From: Patescibacteria group bacterium
GTDB lineage: Bacteria > Patescibacteriota > Minisyncoccia > Phycocordibacterales > UBA2100
Length of the DNA stretch: 39,682 nt
Reading direction: 5' to 3'
NCBI GenBank assembly: GCA_021731295.1
Contig: JAKFXQ010000002.1
Location: 1 to 39,682 of the forward strand
This document shows positions 11,034-17,425 of this stretch, piece after piece. Numbering within the stretch: the stretch's first letter is position 1; the number at the start of each line of letters is the position of its first letter. The notes below the pieces were generated by a model. That model was not told the origin of the DNA and did not search any database. It saw only the letters and a list, made by a program, of their open reading frames with translations. A program made the translations under genes and the position numbers.

Positions 11034-14000
11034 TTAGTGAGAGCGAGACTCACGGCGCTCCTTCCTGATAAACGGTTCGGGCTGTTCGGAACCTTGGAAT
11101 TCGACGTCAATGCCGAGACCACGAAGGTGACGCACGAGGACGTTGAATGTTGCAGGAGTGTTGCTTTCGTTGATGCGCTTGCCGGAGACGATAGCATCGA
11201 AGGCGGCAGAGCGACCAAGAATGTCGTCGGACTTGTAGGTGAGGATTTCGCGGAGAGAATAGGCAGCTCCGTAACCGAGGAACGCCCAGACTTCCATCTC
11301 TCCCACGCGCTGACCACCGTTTTGTGCCTTGCCTCCGAGAGGCTGCTGGGTCGTAAGGCTGTACGGACCGATGGAGCGCATGTGGATCTTGTCTTCAACC
11401 ATGTGGTGCAGCTTGAGCATGTACTTCACGCCGACGGAGACCGGCTGTGCGAATGCTTCGCCGGTGCGGCCGTCAAAGAGGATGCGCTTGCCGTCCTCGC
11501 GGAAGCCTGCCTTCTTCAATTCCTCCATGATTTCTTCTTCGGTAGCGCCAGAGAATGACGGGACGACTGCCTGGTAGCCCAGAGAGTCAGCAGCCAGTCC
11601 GAGGTGCAGCTCGAGAATCTGACCGAGGTTCATACGGGATGGAACGCCGAGTGGGGTCAGAATCAAGTCAACCGGTTCCCCATTCTCATCGAATGGCATG
11701 TCCTCTTCTGGAAGAACACGTGAGATGACACCCTTGTTACCGTGGCGGCCGGCGAGCTTGTCACCTACTGAGATGGTGCGCAGCTGTGCGACTTCGATGT
11801 GTACGCGCTTGATGACACCACTCTCCAGCTGGTCGCCATTTTCGCGAGAGAACACTTTCACGCCGATGATGCGACCGCGCTTGCCACCGTCCATGCGAAG
11901 TGATGTGTCCTTCACATCCTTCGCCTTTTCACCAAAGATTGCGTGCAAGAGGCGCTCTTCTGGAGTGAGCTGTGTTTCGCCCTTTGGAGTAACCTTACCG
12001 ACGAGTATGTCGCCAGGACGGACTTCTGCACCGATGCGGACGATGCCGTCCTCATCGAGATTGCGGAGTTTGAATTCAGAAACGTTTGGAATGTCATGTG
12101 TTGTAACCTCCGGACCAAGCTTGGTGTCGCGAACGACGCAGACAAACTCTTCCATGTGAATGGAGCTGAACTTGCCCTCCTTTGCGAGCCGTTCCGAGAG
12201 GACGATGGCGTCCTCGTAGTTAGCACCGAACCATGGAAGGAATGCGACGCGGACGTTCTGTCCGACCGCAAGCTGACCGCGATCAGTCGTCGAGGCGTCA
12301 GCGAGGACCGCTCCGCGCTTCACCGTCTCGCCAACGGAAACGATTGGACGCTGGTGGAACGACGTGAAGCCGTTTGTGCGCATAAAGTTCACCAATGGAT
12401 ACTCCCGAGTTTTGCCGTCGTTGTTCTTCACCTTAATCATCCGTGCGTCTGCGTAGGTAACTTCCCCTGCATCTTCAGCGATGATGAGACGGCCGGAATC
12501 GCGTGCAGCAGTCGCTTCGATACCGGTCGAGACGACCGGAGCCTCTGGCACAACGAGCGGCACCGCCTGCTTAAGCATGTTCGAACCCATGAGTGCGCGG
12601 TTTGCGTCGTCGTTTTCCACGAATGGAATGAGTGCCGTACCCACGGAGAATGGCTGGTTCGTCGCGACCTCGATCAAATCAACGTCTGTGCGAGCGACCA
12701 TCGTCGGCTCACCGTGCTTGCGCACTTCAACCATTGCTGGAGTGAGTTTGCCGTCTTCGTCACGCGGGATTGCGGCGTGCGCGATGGAATACTGCTCTTC
12801 TTCAAGTGCGTTCAGGTAAACAATTTCTTTCGTTATCTTTCCCTTTTCGACTTTCGCATACGGCGTTTCGATGATCCCGAACTCGTTTGGACGCGCATAG
12901 AGCGACATGTGCAAGACGAGACCAATGTTCTTACCTTCAGGCGTGTGAATAGGACAAACGCGGCCGTAGTGAGACGAGTGAACGTCGCGCACTTCAAGAC
13001 CCGCGCGCTCCGAGGTCAAACCGCCGCGACCCAATGTCGAGAGCGTGCGAAGATGTTCAATCTCATCGAGCGTGTTGTACTGCTGCATCAGCTGCGAGAG
13101 CTGGTCGGTGGTGAAGAATTCACGGATGGATGCCTGGAAAGGACGCGGGTTGATGAACTTAACCGGAATTGCGGTTTCAGCGTCCACCATCGCCATACGA
13201 TCCTGAATGTTGCGCTTCATGCGCGAGAGACCGATGCGCATGCGCTGCTCAAGAAGCTCGCCGACGAAACGAACGCGGCGGAAACCGAGGTGGTCGATGT
13301 CGTCAGGTTCAGCGCCAGGCGTGGCGTTTGAATCTGCGATATGCGTGACAATCTTCACGATATCGTCAGACGAGAGTGCGGAGCGATCCAAATCAGCGCC
13401 CGTCGACTTCAAGCCGAAACGGCGATTGAAGTGGAAGCGGCCGACACGGGAAAGGTCGTAACGTTCCGACGAGAGAATCGTCGTTACGTGATCACGGGCG
13501 TTATCAGGCGTTGCAATGTCGCCATCGCGAAGGCGACGGTATATTTCAACACATGCCTCCTCAAGAGACTTGGCTGTGTCGTATTCGAGTGTCTTCACCA
13601 TCGCGTTGCGCGCATGTTCAGACTTGCCGAAGGCGGAGAGAATGTCCTGATCGCGGGTGAGTCCGAGGACACGCAAGAGCGATGTTACGGGGAAACGGCG
13701 CTTGCGATCGATCTTTACGTAGATGCCGCCATCCGGGTCTGATTCAATTTCAATCCAAACACCGCGCGCAGGGATGACTTTCGCCGAGAAGTACAAAGAC
13801 CCCTTCATGGGGACCTGTTCAAAGAAGACACCGTAGGAACGGGCGAGCTGTGGAACCACAATGCGCTCGACACCATTAATAATGAAGGTGCCGTGATCGG
13901 TCATGAACGGGAAATCGGTGAGGAAGATTTCCTGCTCCTTCTCTTCTCCGGTTGTCTTGTTCTTCAACTTCGCGACCATCGAGAGTGGTGCTTCGTAGGT

Positions 14001-14249
14001 GCGATTCGTCTTTTTCGCATAGTGCTCGTCCCAACGAACAGCACCGAATGCGAACTTGGTAAGTTTCAATTCAAACTTCTTCCCCGCGTGATCAGAGATC
14101 GGCGAGAATTCTTTGAAGACACGCTCGGCGCCCCCTTCGACAAACTGCCGGAAGGACTCGAGCTGTGATTCGACCAAGTTTGGAAGCTCCACGAGGGGCT
14201 TCTGATACCGCGAGAAATATTTCTGCGGGCGCGCTTTCTGTTTTGCCAT
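11034..14249 (-). CDS. rpoB: DNA-directed RNA polymerase subunit beta
   Basis: 1071 aa from ATG 14249 (MAKQKARPQKYF). An in-frame GTG at 14273 would add 8 residues. Neither has a well-placed Shine-Dalgarno; the ATG is chosen because the family usually starts close to this point. RpoB landmarks are present: PLVELPNLVESQLESF at the N-terminus, the rifampicin-region fold-loop sequence near LSQLMQQYNTLDEIEHLRTL, the GRVCPIHTPEGKNIGL motif, GDKLAGRHGNKGVIS, and the C-terminal QPLGGKAQNGGQRVGEMEVWA. It heads the rpoBC operon. rplJ and rplL, often upstream in other bacteria, are not adjacent; here a 60-aa hypothetical lies upstream behind a terminator. Confidence 0.98.
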   Translation of the reverse strand: MAKQKARPQKYFSRYQKPLVELPNLVESQLESFRQFVEGGAERVFKEFSPISDHAGKKFELKLTKFAFGAVRWDEHYAKKTNRTYEAPLSMVAKLKNKTTGEEKEQEIFLTDFPFMTDHGTFIINGVERIVVPQLARSYGVFFEQVPMKGSLYFSAKVIPARGVWIEIESDPDGGIYVKIDRKRRFPVTSLLRVLGLTRDQDILSAFGKSEHARNAMVKTLEYDTAKSLEEACVEIYRRLRDGDIATPDNARDHVTTILSSERYDLSRVGRFHFNRRFGLKSTGADLDRSALSSDDIVKIVTHIADSNATPGAEPDDIDHLGFRRVRFVGELLEQRMRIGLSRMKRNIQDRMAMVDAETAIPVKFINPRPFQASIREFFTTDQLSQLMQQYNTLDEIEHLRTLSTLGRGGLTSERAGLEVRDVHSSHYGRVCPIHTPEGKNIGLVLHMSLYARPNEFGIIETPYAKVEKGKITKEIVYLNALEEEQYSIAHAAIPRDEDGKLTPAMVEVRKHGEPTMVARTDVDLIEVATNQPFSVGTALIPFVENDDANRALMGSNMLKQAVPLVVPEAPVVSTGIEATAARDSGRLIIAEDAGEVTYADARMIKVKNNDGKTREYPLVNFMRTNGFTSFHQRPIVSVGETVKRGAVLADASTTDRGQLAVGQNVRVAFLPWFGANYEDAIVLSERLAKEGKFSSIHMEEFVCVVRDTKLGPEVTTHDIPNVSEFKLRNLDEDGIVRIGAEVRPGDILVGKVTPKGETQLTPEERLLHAIFGEKAKDVKDTSLRMDGGKRGRIIGVKVFSRENGDQLESGVIKRVHIEVAQLRTISVGDKLAGRHGNKGVISRVLPEEDMPFDENGEPVDLILTPLGVPSRMNLGQILELHLGLAADSLGYQAVVPSFSGATEEEIMEELKKAGFREDGKRILFDGRTGEAFAQPVSVGVKYMLKLHHMVEDKIHMRSIGPYSLTTQQPLGGKAQNGGQRVGEMEVWAFLGYGAAYSLREILTYKSDDILGRSAAFDAIVSGKRINESNTPATFNVLVRHLRGLGIDVEFQGSEQPEPFIRKERRESRSH

Positions 14250-14260
14250 GGCAAGGTTGG

Positions 14261-14278
14261 TCTCCGCTCGCACGGAGA
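14261..14278 (-). promoter_or_regulatory. Small hairpin at the rpoB start
   Basis: TCTCCG / CGGAGA stem with 6-nt loop, covering the alternative GTG start and the only GGAG near the gene. If formed it would sequester that GGAG. Weak evidence. Confidence 0.25.
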
Positions 14279-14383
14279 TCGACTTCTTGTTCAGCTTATA
14301 AAAATCGGCCTCTTACAGCCGTCTTTTTTGCTCATTCAGAAACAAGCGCAACACAATCGATGCGAATGTGCAAATATGGTCGG

Positions 14384-14411
14384 AGTATAGCCGTGATTTG
14401 AACACTGTCAA
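14384..14411 (-). promoter_or_regulatory. Strong promoter of rpoBC
   Basis: Minus strand: perfect TTGACA (14411-14406), 16-nt spacer, TATACT (14389-14384). Predicted start near 14377 gives a leader of about 125 nt, unusually long for this window. The leader holds a short CGGC/GCCG stem followed by ATTTTTAT (about 14297-14325), which could be a weak attenuator. Confidence 0.75.
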
Positions 14412-14452
14412 GCGTCAAGACGAAGGTGTGGATAACTTTGCCCAAAACCGAA

Positions 14453-14475
14453 GGCCGTCGCGTGTCGCGACGGCC
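14453..14475 (-). terminator. Terminator after the 60-aa gene
   Basis: 10-bp stem GGCCGTCGCG / CGCGACGGCC (14453-14462 with 14466-14475), 3-nt loop, followed on the minus strand by TTCGGTTTTGGG. A second small hairpin, TTCCC/GGGAA at 14480-14495, sits just after the stop codon. Confidence 0.7.
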
Positions 14476-14502
14476 CGATTTCCCTGTTTAGGGAAGCCAA
14501 TC

Positions 14503-14685
14503 TTACTTCGCCCGCAGTTCCTCCAGATTCTCTGGAGTCGGCCGCTTGTCTTCTGCGGCCAGTGTTCGCAGTTCGTCCATGGTGACAGCGAGAGCGGTAC
14601 CATTGTCCGGCACAGGCCGGCGAACGTCTCGCGATGTCAGGTACCGAGGCTGAGAATCGTTCTGCGATGCTGGTTTCTTGAACAT
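14503..14685 (-). CDS. Hypothetical protein, 60 aa
   Basis: ATG at 14685 with a strong Shine-Dalgarno AGGGG 6 nt upstream; a terminator follows. The product is hydrophilic: a basic N-terminus (MFKKPASQ), a short middle with RRPVPDNG, and an acidic helix at the end (TMDELRTLAAEDKRP then ENLEELRAK). There is no membrane segment or Cys, and no family is recognised. A TATAGT (-10-like) lies at 14753-14758, overlapping the trmD stop, without a good -35. If used, the trmD terminator hairpin would form in this gene's leader. It could therefore also be expressed by read-through. Confidence 0.65.
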   Translation of the reverse strand: MFKKPASQNDSQPRYLTSRDVRRPVPDNGTALAVTMDELRTLAAEDKRPTPENLEELRAK

Positions 14686-14726
14686 TACGTTCCCCTAACG
14701 AAACACCCGTCGTACGGGCAGGTAAA

Positions 14727-14746
14727 ACCACGGACCATACCGTGGT
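14727..14746 (-). terminator. Terminator of the rpsP-khpA-trmD unit
   Basis: 7-bp stem ACCACGG / CCGTGGT (14727-14733 with 14740-14746), 6-nt loop, followed on the minus strand by TTTACC. It begins 8 nt after the trmD stop. A further CCCGT/ACGGG hairpin lies at 14706-14718. Confidence 0.65.
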
Positions 14747-14753
14747 GTCGGTA

Positions 14754-15398
14754 CTATAGCGTAATACCGCGCGTCTTCCACGAATCTATCTGTGCATGAT
14801 GACCCGACTTGAGGACGTCCGGCACGGTGTATTTCTTCTTCTTCCACAATAAAACGTCGGGGCGTGTGTAGACTTCGGGACTCGAAACACGATTGCGCTC
14901 GAGTGATTCAATTTTTCCCAAAACGCCCGGAACGAAGCGTGCAATGGCATCAACGAGGGTTGCCGCTGGTAGTTCGCCTCCCGTGAGAACATACGGGCCG
15001 ACGGAAACTGGTTTCGCTTTTAAAATTTTCGGTACGCGCGCATCAACGCCTTCGTACCGCCCACAGATGAATAGTATGTCCTTCTTTTTCGCGAGCTTTT
15101 TTGCCATTCCCTCGTCAAAGACAGGGCCGTCGGTCGCGAAGAAAATTTTCTCCACGCGTGTCTTCCCCTTCAGCGCCTTGTCCGCCGCTCGGAGCATTGC
15201 CTGCGGTTCTAAAACCATTCCCGGCCCTCCGCCATACGGGCGCTGGTCCACGCGCTTGTGCTTCCCTACAGCGAACTTCTTTGGGTCGTAGTACGAAACT
15301 TTTATGAGCTTCTTTTCGCGAGCACGCCCCAGTATCGAGCTCTGCAGATACGGCTCGATGGATTCAGGAAACAGCGTAATGATGTGGAAGTGAATCAT
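14754..15398 (-). CDS. trmD: tRNA (guanine-37-N1)-methyltransferase TrmD
   Basis: 214 aa. TrmD transfers a methyl group from S-adenosylmethionine to G37 of tRNAs and prevents +1 frameshifting. Its knotted SPOUT fold motifs are clear: N-terminal FHIITLFPE, RPYGGGPGMVL (about 53-63), ICGRYEGVDARV, the SAM-binding knot VGPYVLTGGELPA, and near the C-terminus SGHHAQIDSWK. It is slightly shorter than the usual 240 aa. The ATG at 15398 has no Shine-Dalgarno and lies directly behind a large terminator-like hairpin (15410-15465), so trmD output may be set by attenuation. It is third in an rpsP-khpA-trmD unit; the rimM gene usual between khpA and trmD is missing. Confidence 0.95.
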   Translation of the reverse strand: MIHFHIITLFPESIEPYLQSSILGRAREKKLIKVSYYDPKKFAVGKHKRVDQRPYGGGPGMVLEPQAMLRAADKALKGKTRVEKIFFATDGPVFDEGMAKKLAKKKDILFICGRYEGVDARVPKILKAKPVSVGPYVLTGGELPAATLVDAIARFVPGVLGKIESLERNRVSSPEVYTRPDVLLWKKKKYTVPDVLKSGHHAQIDSWKTRGITL

Positions 15399-15409
15399 GG
15401 TGCGGGCAA

Positions 15410-15465
15410 GAAAAAACGCCCGAGAGCTACGGCATACTACCGAAACTTCTCACGGACGTTTTTTC
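15410..15465. terminator. Symmetric attenuator/terminator between khpA and trmD
   Basis: 17-nt arms 15410-15426 and 15449-15465 pair with one mismatch and one G-U pair. The outer parts are A6 on one arm and T6 on the other, so on the minus strand a GC-rich stem is followed by TTTTTT, the classical intrinsic terminator form, and the plus strand has the same. The 22-nt loop holds a smaller CGG/CCG hairpin. Because trmD starts 11 nt further on, this is best read as partial attenuation within the operon. Confidence 0.7.
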
Positions 15466-15472
15466 AGAGAGC

Positions 15473-15859
15473 TTAGACTTTCAGGTCGCCGATGACGTCA
15501 TCGAGTGAGCGGTCCTTTGGTGGTTCAGAGTAGAGTTTCTCGGTCTTTCGGTAGCTGCCATCATCGCGATTATCATCGTGTGGGTGGCCGCCGTCTCGGG
15601 ACGGGCGCTCGGAGCCTTCCGGCTCTTCAATTTTAAGGTTTACACGTGCGTCGTTCTTCATGCCGACGACACGAAGGACGGTGCGGATTGCCTTCGCGGT
15701 CGCGCCAGAGCGGCCGATGACCTTGCCCATGTCGTCCTTGTGAACGGCGAGCATGAGAAGAACGCCCATCTCATCAACGGTGCGCTTTATCTTTACGTCT
15801 TCCGGATGGTCGACAAGTGCTTTGATAACGAATTCGAGGAACTGTTGGTCTTGCTCCAT
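15473..15859 (-). CDS. khpA: KhpA-type single KH-domain RNA-binding protein
   Basis: 128 aa. Residues 1-78 form a type II KH domain: FLEFVIKALVDHPEDVKI, then the RNA-binding GxxG loop in GKVIGRSGATAKAIRTVLR. KhpA (formerly YlqC) binds RNA, often as a partner of KhpB. It is longer than the usual 76-80 aa because of a charged, disordered tail of about 45 residues (Asp/Arg/His/Pro-rich), ending in SLDDVIGDLKV. The ATG at 15859 lacks a Shine-Dalgarno. A possible promoter (TTGACG, 16-nt spacer, TAGAGT) lies around 15905-15932, weak. The position after rpsP matches the common rpsP-khpA gene order. Confidence 0.9.
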   Translation of the reverse strand: MEQDQQFLEFVIKALVDHPEDVKIKRTVDEMGVLLMLAVHKDDMGKVIGRSGATAKAIRTVLRVVGMKNDARVNLKIEEPEGSERPSRDGGHPHDDNRDDGSYRKTEKLYSEPPKDRSLDDVIGDLKV

Positions 15860-15943
15860 ATCATCGTGCTATCGGATAACTGCGTGCGGTTAGACACTCC
15901 TCGTACTCTACAAAGGATTTGGCGTGCGTCAACGAGAGGCTGT

Positions 15944-16309
15944 TTATGCCGCTGCCTCCTCTGCAGGTGCTTCAGCAGGTGCTGCGGCCACCGGTGCTGC
16001 CGGAGCTGCCGTCTTCTCTGGCTCTGCAGGCTTCGGCGCAGATTTCTTTGGGAGGACGTTAATCTTCTTTCCCGTCATGACGCCGGCGGATATGAGCATA
16101 TTGTGGACAGTGCCGGTCGGCTTCGCACCAACGGACATCCAGTACTTGATGCGTTCGTCATTCAAAACGCGCTGTTTGCTCTTGGGATTGTAGCTGCCGA
16201 CGTGCTCGACATACTTGCCGGCGCGAGCTGCTCGAGCACGCTCAACGACGACCAGTCGGTAAGACGGGTCGTTGATACGGCCGACGCGCTGTAAACGGAT
16301 CATTAACAT
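15944..16309 (-). CDS. rpsP: 30S ribosomal protein S16
   Basis: 121 aa. The S16 core (1-80) is clear: MLMIRLQRVGRINDPSYRLVVVE (start only quoted in part: MLMIRLQRVGR), then VEHVGSYNPKS and INDERIKYW-like RVLNDERIKYWMSVGAKPT. The last 35 residues are an Ala/Pro/Glu-rich tail not found in the shorter S16 of model bacteria (about 80-90 aa). ATG 16309 is preferred over ATG 16303, since S16 usually starts Met-Leu-x-Ile-Arg. The -10 box ends 8 nt before this ATG, so the mRNA has a leader of about 2 nt and no Shine-Dalgarno. First gene of the rpsP-khpA-trmD unit. Confidence 0.96.
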   Translation of the reverse strand: MLMIRLQRVGRINDPSYRLVVVERARAARAGKYVEHVGSYNPKSKQRVLNDERIKYWMSVGAKPTGTVHNMLISAGVMTGKKINVLPKKSAPKPAEPEKTAAPAAPVAAAPAEAPAEEAAA

Positions 16310-16317
16310 GTCGCAGG

Positions 16318-16346
16318 ACTATACCAGTGAGCCTACGCGGGGTCAA
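16318..16346 (-). promoter_or_regulatory. rpsP promoter, near-leaderless; -35 contains a stop codon
   Basis: Minus strand: TTGACC (16346-16341), exact 17-nt spacer, extended TGG-TATAGT (TATAGT at 16323-16318). The TGA inside the -35 is the stop codon of the upstream permease gene (16345-16343). Predicted start about 2 nt before the ATG. Confidence 0.8.
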
Positions 16347-17377
16347 CCCTCGCGGTATTCTCGCTCAAACAGAGACCAGGTGGCTATAAAGAGCGCTGAA
16401 ATGACCGGACCAATGATGAGCCCGCTGGGACCAAAGGCGATGAGTCCCCCAAGGATGGAAAGCATGACCAGCGCATCTGACATTTCGAGGTCGCGCCCTA
16501 TCAGAAGCGGACGCAGCACGTTGTCTAATAGCCCGACGAGAAAGGCTCCGCCTATCCAGACCACCAGCGCTCCATACGTGTCCCCAAGAAGCAGAAGGAT
16601 GAGTCCCGTCGGAACCCAGATAATCGCGGGTCCAGCAGCGGGAACGAGCGCGAGCAATGCCATGAGAACCCCCCACAGAATCGGGCTTTGCACGCCCGCT
16701 ACGGCAAAGAGTATGCCTCCCACCAAGCCCTGTGCCATCGCAACGATAAGAGTGCCACGAAAGAGTGCCTGCACCGTACGAGAAAACCGCGCGAAGAGGA
16801 ACCGCGCTTTCCCATTTTCCAGCGGGAATGCCTTGAGAATCTGCTCGCGCATTTCCTCCCCGTTCCGCAAGAATATGAAAATGAGGTAGAGCATGATGAT
16901 GAGCTTCAATATGAACGCGGCAGCGTTCTGCCCTATCGTCAGAATTTGCGTCGCGATAGATGCGGAAACAGTGCGCCCAATTTCCACGATGCGCAGACGC
17001 AGTTCGTCCGGATTCACCTGCAGCGTTTCAAGTGAACTCGCCACGAACGGATGCGCCTCGAGACTGCGGATTTGATTCACTACACCTTGTGAGGAGAAGT
17101 GTGTGTAGGCGTCAATGGCTTCTTTCGCGACCAATGTGCCGACGCCAAATAGTGCGAACGCAACGAGCAAGAGAACGCACAGCAGCGTAATGATGGATGC
17201 GAGCAGTGGACGCCCGCCCAGTCGGCGCGTAAGTGATGATGAGACGGGATAGAAGAGTATGGAGAAAACAACGGCCCAGAGTATGGGCGTAAAGAATGGC
17301 CACAAGAGGACCCCAAAGGCTACGGTGACGGCGACGAGAAGGGCAAGAAACGAGCCGCGCTCCAGATGCTGCTGCAT
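16343..17377 (-). CDS. AI-2E family transporter (putative permease)
   Basis: 344 aa integral membrane protein with about eight hydrophobic segments, the usual length of this family (formerly UPF0118/PerM). The N-terminal pattern LLWPFFTPILWAVVFSIL and the later IPAAGP-like LALVPAAGPAIIWVPTGL and VLRPLLIGRDLEMSDALVMLSILGGL segments are hallmarks. Members export autoinducer-2 (TqsA), act as Na+/H+ antiporters, or are of unknown substrate; nothing here fixes the substrate. The ATG at 17377 has no Shine-Dalgarno; TATCAT ends 6 nt before it, so the mRNA is probably leaderless. It lies 48 nt after smc in a minus-strand gene train. Confidence 0.9.
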   Translation of the reverse strand: MQQHLERGSFLALLVAVTVAFGVLLWPFFTPILWAVVFSILFYPVSSSLTRRLGGRPLLASIITLLCVLLLVAFALFGVGTLVAKEAIDAYTHFSSQGVVNQIRSLEAHPFVASSLETLQVNPDELRLRIVEIGRTVSASIATQILTIGQNAAAFILKLIIMLYLIFIFLRNGEEMREQILKAFPLENGKARFLFARFSRTVQALFRGTLIVAMAQGLVGGILFAVAGVQSPILWGVLMALLALVPAAGPAIIWVPTGLILLLLGDTYGALVVWIGGAFLVGLLDNVLRPLLIGRDLEMSDALVMLSILGGLIAFGPSGLIIGPVISALFIATWSLFEREYREG

Positions 17378-17383
17378 GCCGCC

Positions 17384-17389
17384 ATGATA
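17384..17389 (-). promoter_or_regulatory. Permease -10 box, leaderless start
   Basis: TATCAT on the minus strand, preceded by TG, ends 6 nt before ATG 17377. A start 7 nt downstream falls on the A of ATG. No clear -35. Confidence 0.55.
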
Positions 17390-17425
17390 CAGGCCTGCGA
17401 CTGACCTGCAAACAGCGCGGACGAA

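Noticed and set aside
14408-14731. 107-aa minus-strand frame overlapping the 60-aa gene
   Set aside because: The 60-aa frame (14503-14685) has a strong Shine-Dalgarno at its ATG; the longer frame runs through two terminator hairpins and has no start signal.
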